64,000 nucleotides of DNA from Sphingobacterium sp. UBA4616 (GCA_002386525.1 DGIS01000005.1:1-64000), one strand, 5' to 3'. Positions 18,001-27,554 are shown, numbered from the stretch's first letter. Numbers and translations: made by a program. The notes: generated by a model not told the origin, from the sequence alone.

Positions 18001-18152
18001 TCAAAGAATGAAAGCAATTCACAACGAATGTTGTAATTTTGATCTTAATTCGATAGCTGTTTTAAATATCGTTAAATCAAAGAATGAAAGCAATTCACAA
18101 CAGCGGATCTCAATGGATAGAATTTAGATAAGCTGTTGTAAATATCGTTAAA
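17999..18152. CRISPR. Relic of a CRISPR array with 46-nt repeats, type II-C-like
   Basis: A full 46-nt repeat lies at 18056-18101 (gctgttttaaat...gcaattcacaac). The same 27-nt right half ends at 18025, and the same left 21 nt (one mismatch) start at 18132. The gaps are exactly 30 nt each (18026-18055 and 18102-18131) and unrelated to each other. Read on the minus strand, the repeat starts GTTGTGAATTGCTTTC. That start, the 46-nt length and the 30-nt spacers fit Bacteroidota Cas9 (II-C) arrays. No cas gene is near. Outer repeats are truncated, so the array is a remnant. Confidence 0.68.
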
Positions 18153-18360
18153 GCAAGAGCATTAGAGAATAATGTCGGAGTAATCAATCGGTGGAAGCGG
18201 CTTTATGGCTCCGAGTAAATTGAAGTAGTCAATGCCTAGTCTTAAATAGCAACTTGTAAAATAGGTGAGAATTATGACCGGACGAGAAAAAAAATTAAGA
18301 ACAAATTGGGGGGGGAATTTACTCAACATTGAAGAAATGTGCTAAGAGCCTGTAAAGTAA

Positions 18361-18543
18361 CTATTTTGGTAAATTCATAAGTAGTTCCTTTGCAGGTACT
18401 TCTTGAATTTTACCATCAACTTTTACTACCAAACTCTCACCCTTTGCAGCACTTTCTTCTGCCAATTTTCGTAAAGCCTTTTGCACTCCCAAACGAATTC
18501 GTTCAGCAAGATTGATATTTTCACTATTTACCTTATCGTTCAT
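18361..18543 (-). CDS. Small partner protein of the zeta-toxin gene
   Basis: A 60-aa acidic/basic helical protein (AERIRLGVQKALRKLAEESA... VVKVDGKIQEVPAKELL). Small proteins of this kind are encoded next to zeta-toxin-family genes in Bacteroidota. Its start overlaps the end of the broken zeta gene by 11 bp, so the two formed one operon with the toxin first. An antitoxin role is inferred. The gene is intact while the toxin is not. Confidence 0.6.
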   Translation of the reverse strand: MNDKVNSENINLAERIRLGVQKALRKLAEESAAKGESLVVKVDGKIQEVPAKELLMNLPK

Positions 18544-19109
18544 TATGGTATTTCGATTTTAGTGTTGACCAAATTTCGCTATTTGAAACGAATTCTCCAA
18601 ATTTATCACCTTGAGCAATTATTTCGGGTATTAGATCCATGTTATCAAAAACCAGCCAACGATAACATATCGGAATATAAATGTTAAACAGGTTTTTTAA
18701 ACCACGATTATCGTCTTTCTATCACATCAGATGGAATATTGTGTCCCCCGTTTTCTACTCTCTTCTTTACGCGTTGTATGGCTAGTGAAGGTGAGTCGAG
18801 CCAAAAATAGAGTATAGTGACTGAATAGCCCAGTTTTTGAGCATCGATTACTAAATTTTTATAGCTTCGAGTGGAAAGCGTTGTTTCAAATGCAAAATCC
18901 GCTTTATTCTTCATCAATTCTGCTATACGCTCCAACATAATTCGTCCAGCTGATACAGCTACGCTTTACGGGTTGAAAGGAGAAATACCTGCCGCTATGT
19001 TGTCGGCATTTACAAATTCCCTGCAATCTAATATCTCCGGTAACACGGTGTAACTAGCGGTTGTTTTTCCTGCTCCGTTGCAGCCAAAGATAATGTAGAT
19101 ATTTGGCAT
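18533..19109 (-). pseudogene. Zeta-toxin-family P-loop kinase, broken by a stop and a frameshift
   Basis: Reading from the ATG at 19109: MPNIYIIFGCNGAGKTTASY gives Walker A (GCNGAGKTT), then FVNADNIAAGISPFNP. A TAA follows in place of the expected Glu codon (near 18970), and the frame then continues in phase as SVAVSAGRIMLERIAELM. A second lesion, a 1-2-base frameshift near 18718, follows VIERR. The rest (RGLKNLFNIYIPICYRWLVFDN) continues in the other frame to a stop at 18533. Zeta toxins phosphorylate UDP-N-acetyl sugars. Here the protein cannot be made full length. Confidence 0.8.
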
Positions 19110-19445
19110 ATGCTGTTTTTTTGTTAAAATAGGAAAAATTGACCAAATTTTAATTTCTTATTTAAAATTGGTTATTTCAGTAGCGGCAGTTCACTCACTT
19201 CAAAAGCGGAAGGAGCACAAAGTTCGAGTAGGCTTTTTTAACGGCCCTACACTTTCCACTAAACAATCCTACTTTCAAACCAATACCTTAGCCTTACAGT
19301 TTATAAAAATCTTGAAAGCTAATAGCTGTAAACATATTAATTCGCATATAGATACCAATTCCAACATTCCAATAGCTGCCAATGTTGACATCGGCACCAC
19401 TGTCTTTAGCGATATAGGAGCGCGCTATGTGGTTGCTCTACCAGC

Positions 19446-19541
19446 TATGAGAAGAAGATGCAGGAAATGTACAATCGTTTCATAGAAACGCTCAAGCAAC
19501 ATGTCCACGCAATTCGTTCTGATGCTATTGCCGGGCTATGA
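19446..19541 (+). other. C-terminal fragment of an unknown protein
   Basis: A 31-codon frame (YEKKMQEMYNRFIETLKQH... IAGL, stop) without a start, inside the part of copy A that copy B lacks. It looks helical and protein-like, but no family is recognised. Confidence 0.25.
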
Positions 19542-19600
19542 GAGGCTTCACCCATCCAATGGCATATAAAAATTTGAACCCTAAATATCTTTACTATACA

Positions 19601-19629
19601 CGATATTGCTAATATTATTAGTAATATTG
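19601..19629. promoter_or_regulatory. Imperfect palindrome before the 155-aa gene, copy A
   Basis: Two 13-nt arms around ATT (CGATATTGCTAAT / ATTAGTAATATTG), with two mismatches, end 4 bp before the ATG. The copy at 23349-23377 is perfect. It occupies the ribosome-binding region, so it could be an operator or an RNA hairpin that hides the start. Confidence 0.5.
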
Positions 19630-19633
19630 TAAA

Positions 19634-20101
19634 ATGAAACCACTAGAAATCTTTTGGCGAAATCGGGTAATGCGCGCTCAAATTACCGTGCATGATAAAA
19701 GCATGGGCATGAAAGATTATCATCTTTATAACAAAAATGGTCTTGCTTTTTATGTTTTCAGGAAATTTCAGGGCGTGTGGCAATTTGCATACGGTGTACT
19801 TGCCGATGACATCAAGGGAGCGTGCATTGACGCGCTTATACTTCGCTTTGATACGGATGTGCCTGAGTTGTTTTATCATCATGGAAAACGGCAGGTAGTG
19901 GAAGTTCGGGCCAAGGAATACTGCCTTTGGCATATTTATCTCAATAATGCTTATGTAGGAAGTATTCAATATTATAGCTTCACTAAGCAGTTCAATTACC
20001 ACCTTGATGACAATTGCTTATTGACAGATGATCACGTGCAAATGTATATAGCCATGATCCAGGGAGGGGAATTAAAGTGGATAAAGGACGATATTCGATG
20101 A
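19634..20101 (+). CDS. Unknown 155-aa protein, copy A
   Basis: No family is recognised. The protein is rich in aromatic residues (MKPLEIFWRNRVM, LAFYVFRKFQGVWQFAYGV, ELFYHHGKRQVVEVRAKEY, WHIYLNNAYVGSIQYYSF), with no signal peptide or membrane segment. A mixed alpha/beta cytosolic fold seems likely. The copy at 23382-23849 differs at about a dozen residues and has no frame damage, so both may be used. The start follows a palindrome, and a hairpin lies 25 bp after the stop. Neighbours give no clear function. Confidence 0.65.
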   Translation: MKPLEIFWRNRVMRAQITVHDKSMGMKDYHLYNKNGLAFYVFRKFQGVWQFAYGVLADDIKGACIDALILRFDTDVPELFYHHGKRQVVEVRAKEYCLWHIYLNNAYVGSIQYYSFTKQFNYHLDDNCLLTDDHVQMYIAMIQGGELKWIKDDIR

Positions 20102-20230
20102 AAAAAAATATAAAAGGAATAAAAAAAACTTGAGTCTGGGAGGATCTCAAGGTTTACTAATTACAACCTAAATTACTACCTATTTTTGAAAAGTACTATT
20201 AATACAATATCGAATCCTGTTTGGTTTTAA

Positions 20231-20443
20231 AAAACATTATTTCTAGATGTTAAGTACGAAGCACTAGCCAACGAAAAATTTTCTCTTACCGGATTTCTAA
20301 CGATAGATGATCTAAGCAGTGAAAAATATTTTACATTAACAGATCAGGTGTTTATGATCATGGAAGAACTTTGTGATAATAGACGGTTGTCATTATCTTT
20401 TGAACAATATTTTCTAAGAATTAACAACAATTATCTCAACTAA
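20231..20443 (+). pseudogene. Start-less gene fragment behind the 155-aa gene
   Basis: A 70-codon frame without an initiator (FLDVKYEALANEKFSL, then TIDDLSSEKYFTLTDQVFMI, ending RINNNYLN). The matching region of copy B (about 23990-24230) is recognisable but broken by stops and shifts. It is a remnant of an unidentified gene that formed part of the duplicated unit. Confidence 0.45.
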
Positions 20444-20632
20444 TCTCGCGATCTTTACAGTAGATGAAAGCCAATATTGCACCATCCTAGGCAGTAATCA
20501 AAGAATGAGAATTTAAGAGTGCTTTTATCAGTAGTTCTGGTTTATCGGCCGCACTCCATTTATTGGCCTGGTAAAGTTTCAGTATGTCGTTTTGTACAAA
20601 TCTCCGTTCAGGCTAATAGTTATGTTCATATA

Positions 20633-20926
20633 TTATTCTGTAGTTTTCGTTGGTATTTTTAAACAAATGTTCTTTGCTAGTAGATATGCTGACAAGTGGA
20701 AGGAATGCTTACTATTACCCTTAATTTTTGCTCCTTTGAAAATGTCAGCAAATGTTGACCGCGCAGCTTTTTCAGCATCCATGTTTGCATTGGTATTATC
20801 ATAATATCCTTGGATATCTTCTGTATATGACGCTAAAGCTTCTAGAATATCAGGTAAGGTTTTAGTTTCCCACGTTTCAGGATGTTGGAGCAAATCCTGA
20901 TTTAAGTACTCATCGTAATGGCACAA
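20633..20926 (-). pseudogene. DUF7660-like protein fragment
   Basis: The frame carries HPETWETKTLPDILEALASY, then YYDNTNANMD and TFADIFKGAKI. That order matches the WEN-TL-x-LEAL...GYY...FADI...AKI pattern of DUF7660 proteins. No ATG exists at the 5' end (only TTG at 20926; a stop lies shortly upstream), and the C-terminus runs into unrelated sequence. It is probably a decayed copy. Confidence 0.45.
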
Positions 20927-20962
20927 TGATTCGATTGAAATAAATCTTAGGTATTATTTAAA

Positions 20963-20992
20963 AGAGAGGCAATCCAGAAAGACCACCTCTCT
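20963..20992 (-). terminator. Terminator of the S8 protease gene
   Basis: A 7-bp stem AGAGAGG/CCTCTCT with a 16-nt loop starts 9 bp past the protease stop codon and is followed on the minus strand by TTTTAAAT. This is a plausible intrinsic terminator. Confidence 0.65.
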
Positions 20993-21001
20993 ACATGATT
21001 C

Positions 21002-23023
21002 TTAATTTATTTGATATTCCTGAACTGTAGGATATCTGGTCGTTGTAGATAATCCACACGAGGTTTGAACTGTAGCTGAAATATAAAAATATGGCAAAGC
21101 CCCATTTTGTACATTCAGGACTCTTACCCTTACAGTATTTGTTGTTGTTGACAATACATCAGCACCGCCAACAAAGAAATTAACATTTCCTAAAGAAGCA
21201 TCAACTGTATAAGTATAAACCTGACCAGGGTTAACAATAGGTCTTCCCGAAATAATAAAACTTGCTCCCACATCTATGGTTTTTTCAGTTATATACTGGT
21301 TCGAATTTACGATTTTAAGTTTTACTAATCCTGAATTATCTCCAATTCTTGTCACTTTCCATTGATTATTTCCTAGAGCAGTTAATGTTGCAACACCGCT
21401 TGCATTTTCAAGAGTTATCGATCCAGGATTAAAAATAGTATAAACACCCTCGTTACATATCTGAGACGGCCCTTCTATTAACGAAGGCCCGGACAATAAT
21501 GCCGCGGAAGCGTTAACCCGTCCATATCCGAAAGTATTGTCAAATCCTATGGCTCCCATGTCGGTTGCGCTTTGTATCAAAACGTTCTTTACCTCAGCAG
21601 CAGTGAGATTTGGAAATTTAGCCAACACCAACGCCGCCACTCCACTTACCTCTGGTGCAGCAGCAGAGGTTCCAGAAAAGGAAGAAGTATAGTTTCCAGT
21701 AGAATAACCAGGTGCACCCATTCTGTCGATAGTCCATACATCAGGCGCGAGGTCTTGTCCAGATGGAGCAACGAGATCAATTTCTGGTCCTCTTGAACTA
21801 TACAAAGAAATGTTTCCATCTCTAGCTACTGCACCGACAGCGATTACATTGGGCAAGTTTGCAGGGAATGCCACACCATTAAACTTGACCGCCGAACTTC
21901 CGTCAGGATGATAATTCCCTGAACTAAAAACAACTACACATCCCTTTCCATTCCGTCCATTCGTATAGGCATTGTTTACAGCATTTTTTACAACGTCAAC
22001 TATTACAGTATTTAGAGCAGACCATGAATTTTGGAGAATATCGGCTCCGCCTTGATTCCATGCCCAGTTGATTGCGTTAGCTATATCCGAATAAGATTCA
22101 CCTCCATAAAATATATTTACAGGAATTATCTGAGCAAAGTCAGCAATGCCCGCTATTCCAATATTATTGTCGCGTTTTGCCGCCACAATGCCCGCTACTG
22201 CTTGTCCGTGTGCAGATCCAGCAGTGGGGGCGCCATAACCTGAAAGTGATTTAGGAGTGTACCCTGATAGTAATCTACCTGTAAGTTCCTCGTGTGCTTC
22301 GACTCCATCATCGATTACAGCAACTTTTACCGGAGAGGTTGTAGTACCCAATAGTGCCCAGGCTTCGGGTGCGTTGATGTCAATATTATTTGTCTGGTTG
22401 AGGTAATACTGATAGGTATAAAAAGGATCGTTAGAGGTCTTTATCAGTTGAGCAATAAAATCCGGATGACTAAATTCAACCAGTCCAGATTCATATAATT
22501 TGTTTGCCACTGTGAGTATATTTTCAATATCGGAAACTTCTGCGGTGTATACCTCATAGTTGACTGTATCGCTAATATTAACCTGGTCACCGATCAATTG
22601 CTTGATTTTAGGTAATTCAGCATCAGATTTGGGTTTGAACACTATTTTTCCATTCGGCTTAAAAGGAGTCTCCTGCACTTTGAAAGATGGAATTTTGGCT
22701 ATAATATGCGATTTTTCAACTTTGGAAATTACATTATCAGCATCGAGATCCGTCTTACTGATCAAAATTCTTGATGTCGAGAGTACCGAGACTTTTTTGC
22801 CCCCCGCTTTGGCAACTTTTGAGACATTTGCGCTTGGCGCAAGCTGTAGGAGATAGACACTACTATCAGGCGATAGTGCAATCTTTTGTCCGTTGGACCA
22901 AAAGTATGATCCTGCTTTGATCAATTGCTCGTCTTGTTTAGCATGGTCAAGAGTCTCATTAAAGATTGTTTTTTGGCAACCTATTAGGGTAGCCAATAAT
23001 AGAAATAGGAGGATTCTTTTCAT
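21002..23023 (-). CDS. S8-family (subtilisin-like) serine protease, lipoprotein
   Basis: A 673-aa protein with a lipoprotein signal (LLATLIGC, Cys16), a propeptide-like region (about 40-195) and a complete subtilase domain. The catalytic residues are Asp238 in VAVIDDG, His272 in SAHGQAVAG and Ser453 in FSGTSAAAPEVSG; oxyanion Asn370 is in SSGNYH. About 170 aa of Ig-like beta sheet follow. It should act at the cell envelope or surface. The gene stands alone on the minus strand between the two copies of a direct duplication, with its own terminator. Its target is unknown. Confidence 0.93.
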   Translation of the reverse strand: MKRILLFLLLATLIGCQKTIFNETLDHAKQDEQLIKAGSYFWSNGQKIALSPDSSVYLLQLAPSANVSKVAKAGGKKVSVLSTSRILISKTDLDADNVISKVEKSHIIAKIPSFKVQETPFKPNGKIVFKPKSDAELPKIKQLIGDQVNISDTVNYEVYTAEVSDIENILTVANKLYESGLVEFSHPDFIAQLIKTSNDPFYTYQYYLNQTNNIDINAPEAWALLGTTTSPVKVAVIDDGVEAHEELTGRLLSGYTPKSLSGYGAPTAGSAHGQAVAGIVAAKRDNNIGIAGIADFAQIIPVNIFYGGESYSDIANAINWAWNQGGADILQNSWSALNTVIVDVVKNAVNNAYTNGRNGKGCVVVFSSGNYHPDGSSAVKFNGVAFPANLPNVIAVGAVARDGNISLYSSRGPEIDLVAPSGQDLAPDVWTIDRMGAPGYSTGNYTSSFSGTSAAAPEVSGVAALVLAKFPNLTAAEVKNVLIQSATDMGAIGFDNTFGYGRVNASAALLSGPSLIEGPSQICNEGVYTIFNPGSITLENASGVATLTALGNNQWKVTRIGDNSGLVKLKIVNSNQYITEKTIDVGASFIISGRPIVNPGQVYTYTVDASLGNVNFFVGGADVLSTTTNTVRVRVLNVQNGALPYFYISATVQTSCGLSTTTRYPTVQEYQIN

Positions 23024-23348
23024 ATGTTTATTACAGTTAAATAGTTTGTTTAATTTTTATCAGCCGTAATCAGTTGATTTTAATTGGCGGTTATTATATC
23101 TGTCAAATTTAATTGAGCAGTATATCATTAAATTTAATTTAGGTAAAGTTTTAATTACTTGCTCTTAATGTTTCCAAATACTACCCAAAAGTGTCTATTT
23201 GCCAATCCATAATTTATTAAAAACTACGCTTTCCCATAAATAACCCTACTTTCAAACCACTACCTTGGGCCCTGCAATTTGTAAAACTTGAAAGTTAATA
23301 GATGTAAGCATATAAAAAATGAGAAAGCCTAAATATCTTTACTGTATA

Positions 23349-23377
23349 CAATATTACTAATATTATTAGTAATATTG
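23349..23377. promoter_or_regulatory. Perfect 13-bp palindrome before the 155-aa gene, copy B
   Basis: CAATATTACTAAT and its exact complement are separated by ATT and end 4 bp before the ATG. This could be the binding site of a dimeric regulator, or an mRNA hairpin closing off initiation. Confidence 0.6.
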
Positions 23378-23381
23378 TAAA

Positions 23382-23849
23382 ATGAAGCCGCTAGAAATCT
23401 TTTGCCGAAATCGAGTAATGTACGCTCAAATTTCCGTGCATGATAAAAGCATGGGCATGAAAGATTATCATCTCTATAACAAAAATGGTCTTGCTTTTTA
23501 TGTTTTCAGGAAATTTCAGGGCGTGTGGCAATTGGCATATGGTGTACTTGCCGATGACATCAAGGAAGCGTGCATTGACGCGCTTATACTTCGCTTTGAT
23601 ACGGATGTGCCTGAGTTGTTTTATCATCATGGAAAACGGCAGGTAGTGGAAGTTCGGGCCAAGGAATACAGCCTTTGGCATATTTATCACAATAATGCTT
23701 ATGTAGGAAGTATTCAATATTATAGCTTCACTAAGCAGTTCAATTACCACCTTGATGACAATTGCTTATTGACCGATGATCACGTGCAAAAGTATATAGC
23801 CATGATCCAGCGCGGGGAATTAAAGTGGATAAAGGATGATATTAGATGA
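23382..23849 (+). CDS. Unknown 155-aa protein, copy B
   Basis: Near-identical to the product at 19634-20101 (for example FWRNRVMRAQIT becomes FCRNRVMYAQIS, and HIYLNN becomes HIYHNN). No family is recognised. The frame is intact, the upstream palindrome is perfect and a strong terminator follows, so this copy may be the better-preserved one. It is separated from copy A by the S8 protease gene on the opposite strand. Confidence 0.65.
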   Translation: MKPLEIFCRNRVMYAQISVHDKSMGMKDYHLYNKNGLAFYVFRKFQGVWQLAYGVLADDIKEACIDALILRFDTDVPELFYHHGKRQVVEVRAKEYSLWHIYHNNAYVGSIQYYSFTKQFNYHLDDNCLLTDDHVQKYIAMIQRGELKWIKDDIR

Positions 23850-23872
23850 AAAAGGATATAAAAGGAATAAAA

Positions 23873-23903
23873 AAACCTTGAGTCTGGGAGGATCTCAAGG
23901 TTT
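23873..23903 (+). terminator. Terminator hairpin behind the 155-aa gene, copy B
   Basis: A perfect 10-bp stem aaaccttgag/ctcaaggttt with an 11-nt loop starts 23 bp after the stop. In copy A (20125-20155) one stem position is mismatched. A-rich before and T-rich after, it could work on either strand. Confidence 0.7.
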
Positions 23904-24308
23904 ACCAATTACTACCTAAATTACTACCTATTTTTGAAAAGTACTATTAATACAATATCGAATCCTGTTTGGTTTTAAAAAAAAATTATTCCTTGATGCT
24001 GAGAATGAATTCGCTGTCTAGAAGTTTTCTGTTACCCGATTTTTAACGATAGATGATCTAAGCACTAAAAAAGTATTTCACATTGACGGACCAGGTTTGG
24101 ATGATTTGGAGTACTCGTCAGGCTAACAATAATATTCGATGAAGTGAAATAGCCTTTTGGAATTAAATTATTATTAGGATGGAATTTTTGAACAACATTT
24201 TTTAAGAAATGAACAACAATTATCTCAACTAATCTCGCGATCTTTACAGTAGATGAATGCCCAAAGCCGGTTAACATCTAGCTCAATCGGACATCTAGCC
24301 AACATGGC

Positions 24309-24332
24309 CTCCCTCGACGGTTAACGAGGGAG
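24309..24332. other. GC-rich 8-bp stem-loop next to the IS21 left end
   Basis: CTCCCTCG/CGAGGGAG with an 8-nt loop sits immediately outside the IS21 terminus. It may be an old terminator or the insertion target. Confidence 0.4.
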
Positions 24333-24432
24333 TGTAAATGGTAAATAAGAATGCAGCATAATTGGTAACTTGGCGTGCAGCATTTTTGGCACTAATAAAT
24401 ACACAATCCATCCCAAAAGTATAGTATAAAAT

Positions 24433-25183
24433 TTATTTGTCCAAGAACGTTTTTCTATTCTGCATTCTGTAGCTTTCACCGGTTAGATTTATAACTTCGC
24501 AACGGTACAGAATTCTATCGAGTAGAGCTGTTGCTATTACCTCATCTTCGAGCATTTTAGCCCATTCTGTCGGCTTCTTGTTTGTCGTTACAATGATGGA
24601 AGTAGATTCGTAGATCTGTTTGATAAAATTGAAGAAAGCGACCGCGACATTTTTTTCCAGAGGGAACAGCATGACATCATCAATAACAATGAGGTTCTCC
24701 CGCAGCATTTTTTTTGTACTCAGCAGCCTGTGAACGTACAAAGTCCTTTGTCTTTAAGGTAGAAACGATCTCTTCCATCGTCCTGAAGTACACATGGTAT
24801 CCTGCTTTAACAGCGTCTCTTGCCAAGCCTGCTGCCAACATTGTTTTCCCAGTTCCGCTGGGGCCCATCAGCACGAGATTAAACAGCTGGTCGATCCAGT
24901 TAAGCTCCCGTAGTGCAGCGAGCCGTTTGTCAGTAAGCCCGTTACGTTTGGCCTGGTAGAGCGACAGGTCGTTGTTTTTTGGCAGTGCAGCAGATTTCAT
25001 CCGTCTGCTCTCATCTCTCTGGCGGCGGTGGTGCTGCTCGGCCTTGAAAAGACGTGAGAGTAACTCTAGGTATCCTATCTGCTCATTTTCTGCCACCGAT
25101 AGGATATCATCCAGGCCGGCAGCTATCGCTGAAAGCCTGAAGTCGGTGCAGAGTTGTTTTACCTGTTGATTTTGATTGTTCAT
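24433..25183 (-). pseudogene. istB: IS21 helper ATPase IstB, frameshifted
   Basis: The front part (25183 downward) contains the AAA+ Walker A LVLMGPSGTGKTMLAAGLA. The back part resumes in another frame from [18 protein letters not shown] with the DD of Walker B. The break is at an eight-T run (24706-24713), a typical slippage site. Together the parts give a normal IstB of about 250 aa. Confidence 0.88.
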
Positions 25184-25245
25184 AATTCTTGTCTGATATG
25201 ATTTAGTATAATATGTACCCCGCCGTAGTTTCGGCAGGGAGCTGT

Positions 25246-26803
25246 TCAGTTGTTGCCGAAGAGTGCCTCATAATCATCCAGGTCACTTTTCTGCGGTTCA
25301 ATGTCCAGTTGTACGAGCCTGTTTCCGCCGAGCGGGTTGAGCCGGATGATCTTGATATCCCGTTCCTGTTTTTTATCCAGGCGGATATATTCCAGATAGG
25401 CTTTAAAGTCCGTAGCGCTCAGAATGTTATTGGCATGTACATAATCCAGCGCACGCGACAGCTGTACAGCGTCGTTATCCTGCGCGATACGCCCGATCAT
25501 CTGTAACTGGTCCCGTATATACCTTTTTTTGTGAAGTTTTATTGCCAGTATCCATTCTTTTGCCTTCTGCGGATCTTCGAACAGGGCAGCAGTCCGTTCG
25601 ACTGCTTCTGTTATTTTAGGCTCCATATCCCGGCCATGACTCCTCAGTATGATCTTTTTGCCCTTAAGGCTGCATATATCATGCGTACATATTTCTTTGC
25701 CCAAGAGATCCGTTATGAGCAGCTTACCGGCATGTTCGCTCAGCTGCACTAACGGTCCCGGCATTATAGGTGCCGATAGGGACACTATAGAAATTGCCCC
25801 TATACGACACTTTGTTGTCTTTATGGACAGCGTAAAGCTTTTTTACAGTAGTCTGCGGGGCTATTTCATACCACATCTCCAGCGATAGCTGTTCACGGGA
25901 GAGTTCTTCCAGCGGGATAAGCTTCGTAGTGCCATGGGGCAGATTGTTGGCCGTACGGAAAAGCCAGGCCGGGCATTCATCGTTGAGCGTTTCCAGATCA
26001 CGGTAAGGTCTATTGTAGAGAAAGTTCTGCTTTACATATTTTACCACGTTCTCTATTTTTCCTTTGCTCTGGGGATCGGATTTCCGGCAGAAATGAAGTT
26101 TGATGCCACGATCGTGTACATAGCTGGAAAACTCGGAGGTCAGGACGATGTCACCGAGGTTTTCCGATACCATAAATAACCTGTCCTGATCATAGACGAT
26201 CTCACGGGGCATCCCCCCGATAAACCGAAACGCCTCTTCATGGGCAGCGATGACCATAGCGGTGGTAAATGGAATATCGCTATACAGCACGAATTTATAG
26301 CGGCTGCGCGAGAGGATGAAAGTAAAGAACTGTACTTTTTTTTGCCTGTTGTGCGTGGTGGTCATGTTGTAAAAGCCAAAGTCAACCTGCGCCTGCTCAC
26401 CATAGGGAAGCTCCGCGACCATCTGGAAATCGCGGCTGTTAGCTTCTTTTGGAATATTGAACTCCATGCGGATACCCTGCACAAAATTGAATACGGTCTT
26501 GGGGCTGACTTGCGGAAAGTCAGAATAATGCTCTTTGAGCCAGTCGAACATCTGTGCCGCGGAAGTATCACTATGGAGATCAAGTTTTTCCCTCACAAAA
26601 TCACGGTAGGGGTCCAGTAACTTTTTCTTGGGAACAGGCTCTTCCAGCTCTTTTTGGTAACTTCGGTCATCTTTGGACAGAAGCTTTTTTACGGTACGCC
26701 AGTTCAGGCCGAGATGTTCGGAAATCCTGCGAATCGAACTGTCTTCCCGATGCATCCTGTGAACCTCATGATAGGTCATAAGTTTACTTAAATAATAGTT
26801 CAT
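25246..26803 (-). pseudogene. istA: IS21 transposase IstA, frameshifted
   Basis: The N-terminal 350 aa include the helix-turn-helix (RRISEHLGLNWRTVKKLL) and the DDE core: Asp in AQVDFGFY, Asp in EIVYDQDR, Glu in KGKIENVV. Near 25750, after FYSVPIGTY, the frame shifts and the C-terminal part (GPLVQLSEHAGKLLITD... to 25246) continues in the next frame. The full product would be about 515 aa. Confidence 0.88.
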
Positions 26804-26968
26804 AAATAACTTTGTCTTTTTGCTCCGACAAAGCTTGTTTTTTCCTTTGGGACACCGCGTCCCAAAAGATGAACTATGTATTGATTAGTGCCAATTATGC
26901 TGCATTCCTTATTGCCAAAAACGCTGCACCATTATTGCCATTTTTGCTGCACTCTAAATTGCCAAAAG

Positions 26969-27554
26969 TTGTGTATTCTGATTTACCGATTACACCTAAT
27001 CCTGATGTTGGTAAAGATTTGACAATACCTCAATTAAGAAAGATACTTCATAAGCAATTAGAGCATTTGGGGTTGGCTCAGCATCAGTATATTTCAACAG
27101 TTCATAATTCCACCGGAAAGATTCATATACATGCTATTATTAATCGAATCAATAATACCAAAGCATTAAATGACTCATGGATATCCAAAAAAGCCCAAGA
27201 AGGTGCTGAAAAAATAGCTTTATCATATGGATGGAAGACAGCTTTAGATATAAAAATGAGGTAAGGCAAGAACGAGAAATAATAAAAAAATCAATTGACG
27301 AGGTATTACAGGAAAATAGAGTAGTATCATTCGATCATTTTTTAGAATTACTTGCTAAAAAAGGACTAGAGCCTAAGAAGGTTTATAGTAAGGTTACAGG
27401 CAAGTTGAGCGGTTATAGTATTAAGGGCCATAAAGCATCCGAAATAGATCGAAAGTTGACCGTTAGCCGAATCGAATCTGTATTGCAGAATTCAGGACCT
27501 AACTTAAAAGAAGAAAAACAAAATATTAATAGAGGTTATAAATTTAGAAGATAG
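26969..27554 (+). pseudogene. Relaxase (MobA-like) remnant truncated by IS21
   Basis: The open frame right of the IS end reads SDLPITPNPDVGKDLTIPQL, then STGKIHIHAIINRIN, which is the HxH metal-binding motif III of MOBP/MOBV-type relaxases. The N-terminus with the catalytic Tyr is missing. Near 27240-27260 the frame shifts, and the C-terminal part (KNEVRQEREIIKKSIDEVLQ to NRGYKFRR) follows. It shows that a mobilisable element once entered here. Confidence 0.8.

Larger units (their letters stand above)
19248..20450. repeat. Direct duplication, copy A
   Basis: Long direct repeat with 23225-24256. Shared parts are 19248-19340 (actttcaaaccaataccttag-type block), then 19565-20450 with the 155-aa gene, its upstream palindrome, the hairpin behind it and a gene fragment. 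Copy A holds about 220 extra bases (19345-19560), including a fragment ending YNRFIETLKQHVHAIRSDA. Recombination between copies would remove the S8 protease gene between them. Confidence 0.8.
23225..24256. repeat. Direct duplication, copy B
   Basis: Second copy of the unit at 19248-20450. It includes the perfect palindrome at 23349-23377, the 155-aa gene, the terminator at 23873-23903 and the decayed trailing fragment. Both copies end near the shared block aacaacaattatctcaacta. Confidence 0.8.
24338..26968 (-). mobile_element. IS21-family element with both genes frameshifted
   Basis: The ends carry inverted copies of a TTGGCAAT-N4-6-TGCAGC repeat (24338-24412 on the left, about 26885-26968 on the right), the usual multiple end repeats of IS21. 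Inside are istA and istB on the minus strand, each broken once. The right end cuts off a relaxase gene at about 26970. Confidence 0.85.

Noticed and set aside
19168..19485. 105-aa frame before the first 155-aa gene
   Set aside because: Its first part lies in duplicated DNA that is not open in copy B, and composition is not convincing.
24065..24277. 70-aa minus-strand frame near the end of duplication copy B
   Set aside because: It overlaps the decayed plus-strand fragment antisense and has no family features.
24680..24741. Two overlapping IstB frames as two separate genes
   Set aside because: Together they make one normal IstB broken at a T-run, so they are one pseudogene.
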